A DNA stretch of 8,765 nucleotides from Dokdonella_A sp040002595 (GTDB lineage Bacteria > Pseudomonadota > Gammaproteobacteria > Xanthomonadales > Rhodanobacteraceae): NCBI GenBank assembly GCA_040002595.1, contig JBDUED010000102.1, positions 1-8,765 of the forward strand. The letters run 5' to 3'. Under the pieces are notes generated by a model. That model saw nothing but the letters and a program-made list of their open reading frames with translations, did not search any database and had not been told where the DNA came from. How positions within the stretch are numbered: the stretch's first letter is position 1; the number at the start of each line of letters is the position of its first letter. Of the stretch, positions 1 through 5,726 are shown piece after piece. Both the position numbers and the translations under genes were made by a program.

Positions 1-428
1 AGCGCGAGCTGACCACCAGCGTGCTGGTCAAGGACGATTCCTTGCTCGTGCTCGGCGGCCTGATCGACAACCAGCTGAAAGACAACGTGCAGAAGGTCCC
101 CGCACTCGGTGATATCCCGCTGCTCGGCAACCTGTTCCGCTACCGAACCAACAATCGCACCAAAAGCGATCTGATGATCTTTCTGCATCCCAAGATCCTG
201 CGCGACTCTGCGACCGAAGCCACCGTTTCCAGCGAAAAATACAATTACATGCGCACCGAGCAACTGCAGTTGCGCCAGGAAGATTGGCCGATCACGCCAC
301 GTGCGCAGCGACCCGTGCTGCCGGCAGTGCACGACTTTCTCGCCAGCCCGACCCTGGATGGGCAGCCGGACGTGGTGCAACCGACGCCCGTGCTACATCC
401 CGCGCCCGCTGTGGAACGGCGTCGGTGA
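1..428 (+). CDS. gspD: Type II secretion secretin GspD, C-terminal part (5' end outside window)
   Basis: This is the C-terminal end (about 141 residues, reading from base 3) of the outer-membrane secretin through which folded exoproteins leave the periplasm. The visible part begins inside the secretin domain with a TTSVLVKDD segment, then VLGGLIDN, then the secretin signature VPALGDIPLLGNLF, then a DLMIFLHPKILRD strand that closes the domain. These match the pore-forming β-domain of GspD. After it comes a tail of roughly 85 residues rich in Pro, Gln and Arg, ending in ERRR. In GspD proteins this position holds the S-domain, which can bind a pilotin; I cannot tell whether this tail does so. 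The stop codon TGA (426-428) overlaps the GTG start of gspE, so translation of the two is probably coupled. The identification is secure; only the start is missing. Confidence 0.95.
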   Translation, partial: RELTTSVLVKDDSLLVLGGLIDNQLKDNVQKVPALGDIPLLGNLFRYRTNNRTKSDLMIFLHPKILRDSATEATVSSEKYNYMRTEQLQLRQEDWPITPRAQRPVLPAVHDFLASPTLDGQPDVVQPTPVLHPAPAVERRR

Positions 429-1942
429 ATGCGCTTTCATCCGGCGCGAAAACGCCGACCGACCCGCGGCCGTCGCGTCCGGGATTTGGCTACGCGCGCC
501 GTCACGGCGTCGCGCTGACCGGCTGGCACGACGGCGCAGCGCAGATTACCTGCCGCACCGGCGTGCGACCTGAGGCGCTGGCGGAATTACGTCGCTATCT
601 GGGTGCGCCGCTGCACTTCAGCACGCTGGCTGCCCCCGAGTTCGAGCGCCTGCTGCGCGATCTGTACGAACAGGGTGACGACGCACGTTCGATGGTTTCC
701 GATCTCGACGAGCGCATGGATTTGAAAACGCTCGCCGACGAATTGCCTGAGCCGGATGATCTGCTCGAAAGCGACGACGATGCGCCGATCATCCGCCTCA
801 TCAATGCGCTGCTGACCGAAGCGGTCAAGGAAGGCGCGTCGGATATTCATATCGAGCCCTACGAAAATCGCCTCGTCGTGCGCTTTCGCATCGACGGCGT
901 ACTGCGCGAGATTCTGAGTCCGCGCAAGGCGATCGCGAGCGCGGTGGTCAGCCGCATCAAGGTCATGGCCAAGCTCGACATTGCCGAGCGGCGTCTGCCG
1001 CAGGACGGACGCATCGGCTTGCGCATTGCCGGTCGTCCGGTCGATGTACGCGTGTCGACGATTCCGGCCGGCCGCGGCGAACGCGTCGTATTGCGCCTGC
1101 TCGACAAACAAGCCGGCAAGCTCGATCTGGCCCAACTCGGCATGGACGACGACCTGCGCGCGCGCCTGGAAAATCTCATCTCGCGTCCGCACGGCATCCT
1201 GCTGGTGACAGGGCCCACCGGCTCGGGAAAAACCACCACGTTGTACGGCTCGCTGCTGAAACTCAACGACGCCTCGCGCAACATCATGACCGTCGAGGAC
1301 CCGATCGAGTATTACATCGACGGCGTCGGCCAGACCCAGGTCAACACGCGCGTCGACATGACGTTCGCGCGCGGGCTGCGCGCGATCCTGCGGCAGGATC
1401 CGGATGTGGTCATGGTGGGTGAAATCCGCGATCTGGAAACCGCCGAGATAGCGGTGCAGGCGTCCTTGACCGGACACCTGGTTTTATCCACCTTGCATAC
1501 CAATTCCGCCGCCGGCGCCGTCGCGCGTCTGCGCGACATGGGCGTGGAGCCATTTCTGCTCGCATCGAGCCTGATCGGCGTGTTTGCGCAGCGTCTCGTG
1601 CGGGTGCTCGATCCGGCAACGCGCGAGGCGTATGCGGCAACGCCGTCGGAGCTGGCTGCCTTTGGTAAGCCCGCAGGCATGCAGGCAACGCTGTACCGGC
1701 CGCATGCCGATGTCGCAATCAGCGGCGGTCGGCAGGCCGGCTACAAGGGCCGCACCGGCATCTACGAACTGATCTCGGTCGATGAAACGCTGCGCCGACT
1801 GATCCACGAAGGCGCCTCGGAAGCTGATTTCGAACGCCTCGCGCGAACGCGCTCGGGGTCGATTCTCGAGGACGGCTGGCGCAAATGCGTGGCAGGGATC
1901 ACCTCAAGCGAGGAAGTGCTGCGGGTGACGCGCGAGGAGTGA
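425..1942 (+). CDS. gspE: Type II secretion ATPase GspE
   Basis: Cytoplasmic hexameric ATPase that powers pseudopilus assembly in type II secretion. Taking the GTG at 425, which overlaps the gspD stop as GTGA and has a weak GGAA at 413-416, gives 505 residues, the usual GspE length. The frame is open upstream to an ATG at 284, but that start would add 47 unlike residues inside gspD. An N-terminal domain precedes the ATPase core, which contains EGASDIHIEPYENRLVVRFR, Walker A GPTGSGKTTT (263-272), the Asp box DPIEYY, a Walker B region QDPDVVMVGEIRD with Glu333, and the His box TLHTN with His358. The end has the family's typical AGITSSEEVLRVT. Oddity: the four cysteines that usually form two CxxC zinc-binding pairs between the His box and GRTGIYEL are absent, and Asp396 and Thr399 stand where the first pair is expected. 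gspF, its usual neighbour, lies 5.6 kb downstream. Confidence 0.96.
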   Translation: MNALSSGAKTPTDPRPSRPGFGYARRHGVALTGWHDGAAQITCRTGVRPEALAELRRYLGAPLHFSTLAAPEFERLLRDLYEQGDDARSMVSDLDERMDLKTLADELPEPDDLLESDDDAPIIRLINALLTEAVKEGASDIHIEPYENRLVVRFRIDGVLREILSPRKAIASAVVSRIKVMAKLDIAERRLPQDGRIGLRIAGRPVDVRVSTIPAGRGERVVLRLLDKQAGKLDLAQLGMDDDLRARLENLISRPHGILLVTGPTGSGKTTTLYGSLLKLNDASRNIMTVEDPIEYYIDGVGQTQVNTRVDMTFARGLRAILRQDPDVVMVGEIRDLETAEIAVQASLTGHLVLSTLHTNSAAGAVARLRDMGVEPFLLASSLIGVFAQRLVRVLDPATREAYAATPSELAAFGKPAGMQATLYRPHADVAISGGRQAGYKGRTGIYELISVDETLRRLIHEGASEADFERLARTRSGSILEDGWRKCVAGITSSEEVLRVTREE

Positions 1943-1943
1943 G

Positions 1944-1963
1944 TCGCGCGCCCTCGTGCGCGA
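1944..1963 (+). terminator. Possible weak hairpin just after gspE
   Basis: Two bases after the gspE stop there is a short inverted repeat: TCGCGC (1944-1949) pairs with GCGCGA (1958-1963) around an 8-base loop, and one extra G-T pair is possible. No T-run follows, so this is not a convincing intrinsic terminator. It could be a partial attenuator or 3'-end stabiliser between the secretion genes and the DUF4331 gene. The rest of the gap (1964-2138) shows no promoter I would defend. Confidence 0.22.
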
Positions 1964-2127
1964 TGCATCGAATGCCTTGCTGAGCCATTGCTGAATGTGC
2001 GTCAGCGCGCTGCGTCGGATTCAGTCCGCAAACCTGATTGTGGCCGCGCTGCATCCGAATCGTCTCTCGGCACGTACCTTGGTGAGCACCAGTCCCGTCG
2101 TGCCTTCGCGACGCTTGATTCGATTCC

Positions 2128-2133
2128 GGAGAA
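2128..2133 (+). promoter_or_regulatory. Ribosome binding site of the DUF4331 gene
   Basis: GGAGAA lies 5 bases before the ATG at 2139. The frame is open for another 48 codons upstream to 1995. This site, together with the signal peptide that begins exactly at 2139, decides the start. Confidence 0.75.
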
Positions 2134-2138
2134 CACCC

Positions 2139-3617
2139 ATGCGAACCACCTTATTGACCGTGTTGGCGGCTGCCATCGCGACGGTACTTGCAGCACCCAT
2201 TGCTTCGGCATCGAGTCATCGCGAAGCGCCGTTCATCACGGAGCATCCGAAGGTTGACGGCGCCGATTTCTACATGTTTCGAAGCTACGAGGCCGGCCGC
2301 GACGGTTATGTCACCCTGGTCGCCGATTACATTCCTGCTGAGGATGCGGGCAGCGGTCCGAATTATTTCAACCTCGATCCGAACGCCTTGTACGAAATCC
2401 ATGTCGACAACAACGGTGATGGCAAGGAAGACCTGACCTTCCAGTTTCGCTTCACCAACACGTACAAGAATGCGGCCCTGACGATTGGTGGCAAGAGCAT
2501 TCCGGTTCCGTTGACCTTGATCGGGCCGATCGGCTCCGCGATCGATGCCGATGCGGGGAGCAAGAACCTGACCCAGACCTACGAGGTAACACTCGTGCGC
2601 GGCGACCGCCGCAGCGGGACGGCAACCAAGGCGACCAATGCGACGTCGGGAGGCACCACCTTCACCAAGCCCTATGACAACATCGGGGCGAAATCGATTC
2701 CCGACTACGCCGCTTACGCCAATAACCACATCGCCAGCATCGGTATTCCCGGATGCGCTGCGGGCAAGGTGTTTGTCGGCCAGCGTCAGGATCCGTTCTT
2801 CGTCAACCTCGGTGAGGTTTTCGATCTGGTCAATTTGAATCCGGCGGGTCCGCCGAACGCCGAACCGAACACGTTGGCAAAGAAGCAGATCACCTCGATC
2901 GAACTTGAGGTACCGACTGCGTGCCTCGCCGCGGGCGGCAGCCCGATCATCGGCGGATGGACCACGGCCAGCCTGCGTCAAGCGCGCGTGCTCAATCCGG
3001 CACCCAAGGGCGTCGTCGCTGGCGCGTCGGCGAGCAAGGGACCTGAAGTCGTTGGCGGCGCGTGGACGCAGGTGTCGCGCCTCGGTATGCCGCTGGTCAA
3101 TGAACTGGTGATCGGCTTGCCGGACAAGGATCGCTTCAATGCCAGCCAGCCCAAGGACGATGGGCAGTTCCTCGACTATGTGACCAATCCGTCGTTGCCG
3201 GCGCTGCTGCAGGTATTGTTCCCGTCCGTGACGGCGCCGACGGTGTTTCCGCGCACCGACCTTGTTTCCGCGTTCCTGACCGGCGTCGATGGCCTCAACA
3301 AACCGGCCGGTGTCGTGCCTGCCGAGATGCTTCGCCTCAACACCTCGATCCCTGCGAAGGCGGCTGCGGCGCAAAGCAACCTCGGCGTACTCGGTGGCGA
3401 TACGTCGGGCTTCCCGAACGGTCGACGTCCGGGCGATGACGTGGTCGACATCACCTTGCGTGTGGCGATGGGCGTGCTGTTGCCAGCTGCGCAGGCACCA
3501 TCAGGGCAGCTTCCGTTTACCGACCAGACCAGCAAGACGGCGACCGATTACGCGGCCGCGTTTCCGTACCTGCTGACCCCGCTGCCCGGTTCGCCCAACG
3601 GCGCCACCAACCCCTGA
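2139..3617 (+). CDS. Secreted DUF4331 family protein
   Basis: A 492-residue exported protein of the DUF4331 family, whose function is not established. The start follows a GGAGAA site and opens a classic signal peptide: MRTT, a hydrophobic run, then cleavage expected after Ala24 in ASA|SSHREAP. SSHREAP is the characteristic mature N-terminus of the family. Other family-like stretches are KVDGADFYMF, a Ca-loop-like DNNGDGKED (residues 90-98) followed by LTFQFRF, FVGQRQDPFFVNLGEVFDLV (from 212), TQVSRLGMPLVNELVIGL, and FPNGRRPGDDVVD (425-437). The end, FPYLLTPLPGSPNG, is also typical, so the gene looks intact and full length. It probably acts in the periplasm or outside the cell. The stop is followed 8 bases later by the lipoprotein gene, whose ribosome binding site overlaps this stop, so the pair should be co-transcribed. 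Whether it is a substrate of the surrounding secretion system cannot be told from sequence. Confidence 0.93.
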   Translation: MRTTLLTVLAAAIATVLAAPIASASSHREAPFITEHPKVDGADFYMFRSYEAGRDGYVTLVADYIPAEDAGSGPNYFNLDPNALYEIHVDNNGDGKEDLTFQFRFTNTYKNAALTIGGKSIPVPLTLIGPIGSAIDADAGSKNLTQTYEVTLVRGDRRSGTATKATNATSGGTTFTKPYDNIGAKSIPDYAAYANNHIASIGIPGCAAGKVFVGQRQDPFFVNLGEVFDLVNLNPAGPPNAEPNTLAKKQITSIELEVPTACLAAGGSPIIGGWTTASLRQARVLNPAPKGVVAGASASKGPEVVGGAWTQVSRLGMPLVNELVIGLPDKDRFNASQPKDDGQFLDYVTNPSLPALLQVLFPSVTAPTVFPRTDLVSAFLTGVDGLNKPAGVVPAEMLRLNTSIPAKAAAAQSNLGVLGGDTSGFPNGRRPGDDVVDITLRVAMGVLLPAAQAPSGQLPFTDQTSKTATDYAAAFPYLLTPLPGSPNGATNP

Positions 3618-3622
3618 GGTGA
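3616..3622 (+). promoter_or_regulatory. Ribosome binding site overlapping the DUF4331 stop codon
   Basis: GAGGTGA covers the last two bases of the DUF4331 stop codon (3615-3617) and lies 3 bases before the ATG at 3626. It is a strong site and implies that ribosomes finishing DUF4331 can pass directly to the lipoprotein gene. Confidence 0.7.
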
Positions 3623-3625
3623 ATC

Positions 3626-3895
3626 ATGAAACACTATCGCCTCATTCCAGTTGTCGCGGTGCTGATGGCAGCGCTCGCAGGCTGCAACGGATCGTCCAAC
3701 AGCAGCTCCGGCGGAGGTACACCGCCGCCACCACCACCGCCACCGCCACCACCGACCACGACCAGCTTTACCAGCTTCGTGCACACCCTGCTCGCGCAGA
3801 CATCGGATACCAGTCAACCCGCTGACGTCAATGGCGTGACATTCACGATCGATGACAATCCGGCAGACTTTACCGATGTGGTCGGTACACCGTAA
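3626..3895 (+). CDS. Small proline-rich lipoprotein, partner of the DUF4331 protein
   Basis: An 89-residue predicted lipoprotein. The signal peptide MKHYRLIPVVAVLMAA ends in a clear lipobox LAGC with the lipidated Cys at residue 20. After it comes a Ser/Gly linker (NGSSNSSSGGG), then 11 consecutive prolines, then a small domain of about 45 residues (TSFTSFVHTLLAQTSDTSQP..., ending VVGTP) with several acidic residues. Position +2 after the Cys is Asn, not Asp, so outer-membrane sorting is the default expectation. The proline run would act as a stiff spacer and would need elongation factor P for efficient translation. The strong ribosome binding site on the DUF4331 stop, and the 8-base gap, tie it to that protein. 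I recall small lipoproteins of this type beside DUF4331 genes in related bacteria, but I know no function for them. No motif points to an enzyme. Confidence 0.82.
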   Translation: MKHYRLIPVVAVLMAALAGCNGSSNSSSGGGTPPPPPPPPPPPTTTSFTSFVHTLLAQTSDTSQPADVNGVTFTIDDNPADFTDVVGTP

Positions 3896-3897
3896 AA

Positions 3898-3943
3898 GCT
3901 CGCTCGGCGCGACGGCATTTGCCGTCGCGCTGTGATCGCGAGC
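3898..3943. terminator. Long two-part hairpin after the lipoprotein gene
   Basis: A perfect 10-base-pair stem GCGCGACGGC (3907-3916) with GCCGTCGCGC (3921-3930) closes a 4-base ATTT loop. Outside it GCTCGC (3898-3903) can pair with GCGAGC (3938-3943), giving a larger interrupted stem. No T-run follows on the + strand. An AAAA run precedes it, which reads as TTTT downstream of the hairpin on the - strand. It sits 2 bases after the lipoprotein stop, so it most likely ends or protects the DUF4331-lipoprotein transcript. Its strength as a terminator is uncertain because of the missing U-tract. Confidence 0.5.
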
Positions 3944-4043
3944 CCCGAACAAGCCGCGCCATATCGTTTTCGTTCCGACGATTCCGTGCTGCGGACAATT
4001 CACGCGCCATAAAACCGGACAAGTCCAAAAGCGCCTGACATCG

Positions 4044-4225
4044 GGATTCGGGGTTGGCTTGGCAGACCAGGGGAACGCTTCATGTTGACCATCGTTTCGC
4101 TGCTGGTGCCGCTGATCGTCGTGTTTCGCGAACGACGTGTCTACCGGCCCGTCGTGCGCGGCCGCTGATCGTGCGCGATCTCGTTTCTCGCGTCACTGTG
4201 GTTTCTGCAACGCGCGACGCTTTCC
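4044..4225 (+). pseudogene. Decayed C-terminus of a second HupE/UreJ-like membrane protein
   Basis: From the ATG at 4082 the frame reads a hydrophobic segment (MLTIVSLLVPLIVVF), then RERRVYRPVVRGR, a TGA stop (4166-4168), then in the same frame SCAISFLASLWFLQRATLS. Laid against the intact HupE of this window, VYRPVV-RGR-stop-SCAISFLASLWFLQR lines up without gaps with FYRIGVLRIGSLAIILVATLWLIER. About 10 of 26 positions are identical, and the stop falls on a conserved Gly (a GGA to TGA change would explain it). Just upstream, in another frame, GFGVGLADQ (4044-4070) resembles the preceding GFNVGVEIGQ, so a frameshift near 4071 is likely. Nothing recognisable of the N-terminal part remains. At this identity it is a different paralog, not a recent copy. 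AGGGGA at 4069-4074 before the ATG means that a 28-residue peptide could still be made. Confidence 0.55.
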
Positions 4226-4267
4226 ACTGCGTCGGGAATTCGCGTGCCGACCAGGTTCCCGCGGTCT

Positions 4268-4425
4268 ACCGAGCTGCGTTTTCCATCCATGCGTTACGGG
4301 GTCGAACTCTCGGCCTATCACCCGTCGACGCCGTGGCTGCCGTCGAGGCGAGTCCAGTCGCGGACTATCACTTTCGCCCAGTCGAGCCGTGGCAGGTCCG
4401 CCTGACCTTGCGCGGAACATTTTGA
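4268..4425 (+). pseudogene. Decayed C-terminal pieces of a TonB-dependent receptor
   Basis: Two fragments in different frames resemble the end of an outer-membrane TonB-dependent receptor. The first (4268-4339) reads TELRFPSMRYGVELSAYHPS then TPWL, like the family's PSRRYGVEL...YRPTPWL strand pair. The second (about 4345-4425, frame shifted by one) reads EASPVADYHFRPVEPWQVRL then TLRGTF and a stop. It matches receptor ends of the form GEPxxGVxDxHFHPVEPR...LxLxxxF, including the terminal Phe that outer-membrane barrels need. In intact receptors about 100 residues separate these two segments, so an internal deletion has joined them near 4339. The upstream hundreds of residues (plug and most of the barrel) are gone. 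The remnant directly follows the HupE-like remnant and ends 2 bases before the TPR gene. The family assignment rests on remembered family patterns and needs an alignment. Confidence 0.5.
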
Positions 4426-4427
4426 AC

Positions 4428-5726
4428 ATGTCGCAAATGCTGCGAGATCGAACGCCCGAGTGTCTCCGCGGCATCATCGTGATGTTCGCCTTGATTACCT
4501 CCACCAGCTGTTTGGCTGCGCAGGAAACACCGTATACGCCGGCGCGTGACGATATCGTTCTGCAGACGGTCCCATCGCGCACCGATCCTCGCGTGCGCTC
4601 TTTCGATGCATTGCGTTCAGACCTTGAGCAGCATCCGGACGATGCGGCGCGCGCGGTGACGCTTGCGCGTGCGTATACCGAGTACGCGCAAGGCACCGGT
4701 GATGCACGCTATCTCGGGCGTGCCGAAGCTGTCATTGCGCCTTGGCTCGCGCGGCAACCGACAGCGATCCCCGTCGTTTTGTTGCATGCGACGATCCTGC
4801 AGAGCCGACATTTCTTCACCGAGGCGCGTGGACTGCTGCAAGAGATCGTGCGCCGTGATCCCGAGAACACTCAAGCGTGGCTGACCTTGGCGACAGTCGC
4901 CCAGGTACAGGCCGATATGGTGGGCGCGCGGAGGGCTTGCGCGCATCTGCTCGGTTCGTCTAACGCACTCATCCCTGGCGGCTGTCTGTCGTCACTGAGT
5001 ACGGTCGATGGGCATGCCGATGCCGCGTGGAAAGCGCTGCAGGTGCTTGCCCCGCAACTGCGAGCGGCGCCGCCCGCTGAGCAATCATGGATCCACGCCG
5101 TGATGGCTGATACCGCGATCACGCGTAGCGATCCGGCAAGCGCAGAAGAACACTTTCGCGCGGCGCTGCAAGCGACGCCTGGCGACAATTTCGTGCTCGC
5201 CGACTATGCCGATTTCCTGCTGGACGAGAAGCGTCCAGCGGAAGCGCTGGAACTGGTCAAGGACTACTCGACGTCGGATACCAGTTTCCTGCGCCAGGTG
5301 TTCGCTGAACTCGCCCTTGATCTGCCACAAGCGCAGGCCGACAAGGAAGAGATGGCGCGACGCTGGGCCGCGATCGATCGGCGTGGCACCCGTACGTACG
5401 GTCGTGAGGAAGCGATGTTCGCGCTGCACGCAGAACACGACGCGACGCGTGCATTGACGTTGGCGCAGGAAAACTGGAAGGTGCAACGCGCACCGAAGGA
5501 TGCACGCATCCTGCTCGAAGCGGCGTTGGCGGCCAATCAGGCGGCCGCCGCGCAGCCGGTGCTGGAGCTTCTCGCGCAGACGCATCTGGAGGACCCGCGG
5601 GTGAACGCGCTCGCCGCGCAAGTTCAAACGGTGTTGGCGACGCGGCCCATGCCAGCCGCGGCTGCCGCACCGGCGCGCACACCCGACTCGGCATCGCACT
5701 CTCCACACGGGCCAACGCAGCCATGA
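4428..5726 (+). CDS. Secreted tetratricopeptide-repeat (TPR) protein
   Basis: A protein of 432 residues if it starts at the ATG at 4428; an in-frame ATG at 4437 gives 429. The frame stays open far upstream to 4137, but that part only reads the decayed region. The start is supported by a signal peptide: basic N-region, hydrophobic GIIVMFALITSTSCLA (15-30), cleavage expected near Ala31. There is no proper lipobox, since STSC fits poorly. The mature part is helical and TPR-like: RYLGRAEAVIAPWL near 94-107, EARGLLQEIVRRDPENTQAW near 132-151 and a clear repeat EEHFRAALQATPGDNFVLAD near 240-259, followed by YADFLLDEKRPAEAL. The last 25 or so residues are an Ala/Pro-rich tail. It probably scaffolds protein contacts in the periplasm. 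Its stop overlaps the HupE start (ATGA), which suggests the two act together. I recall TPR proteins of this type beside HupE and receptor genes. The partner is unknown. Confidence 0.85.
   Translation: MSQMLRDRTPECLRGIIVMFALITSTSCLAAQETPYTPARDDIVLQTVPSRTDPRVRSFDALRSDLEQHPDDAARAVTLARAYTEYAQGTGDARYLGRAEAVIAPWLARQPTAIPVVLLHATILQSRHFFTEARGLLQEIVRRDPENTQAWLTLATVAQVQADMVGARRACAHLLGSSNALIPGGCLSSLSTVDGHADAAWKALQVLAPQLRAAPPAEQSWIHAVMADTAITRSDPASAEEHFRAALQATPGDNFVLADYADFLLDEKRPAEALELVKDYSTSDTSFLRQVFAELALDLPQAQADKEEMARRWAAIDRRGTRTYGREEAMFALHAEHDATRALTLAQENWKVQRAPKDARILLEAALAANQAAAAQPVLELLAQTHLEDPRVNALAAQVQTVLATRPMPAAAAAPARTPDSASHSPHGPTQP

Noticed and set aside
284..424. Longer N-terminus for gspE from the ATG at 284
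   Set aside because: It would lie wholly inside gspD in another frame and gives Arg/Ala-rich sequence unlike GspE. The GTG at 425 gives normal length and the usual stop-start overlap.
1995..2138. Upstream in-frame extension of the DUF4331 gene
   Set aside because: The extension reads as basic, unrelated sequence with no ribosome binding site. The signal peptide begins exactly at 2139 behind GGAGAA.
2151..3374. 407-codon open frame on the - strand
   Set aside because: It lies antisense to the DUF4331 gene, has Arg-rich low-quality composition and no recognisable domain. Such shadows are common in GC-rich DNA.
4054..4425. A 123-codon frame as an intact gene
   Set aside because: Only its last 25-30 residues resemble a known family (receptor C-terminus). 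The first part is out of frame with the HupE-like remnant, so it is treated as part of a pseudogene.
4137..4427. Longer N-terminus for the TPR protein
   Set aside because: The sequence is Arg/Cys-rich and reads the receptor remnant out of frame. A proper signal peptide starts at 4428.
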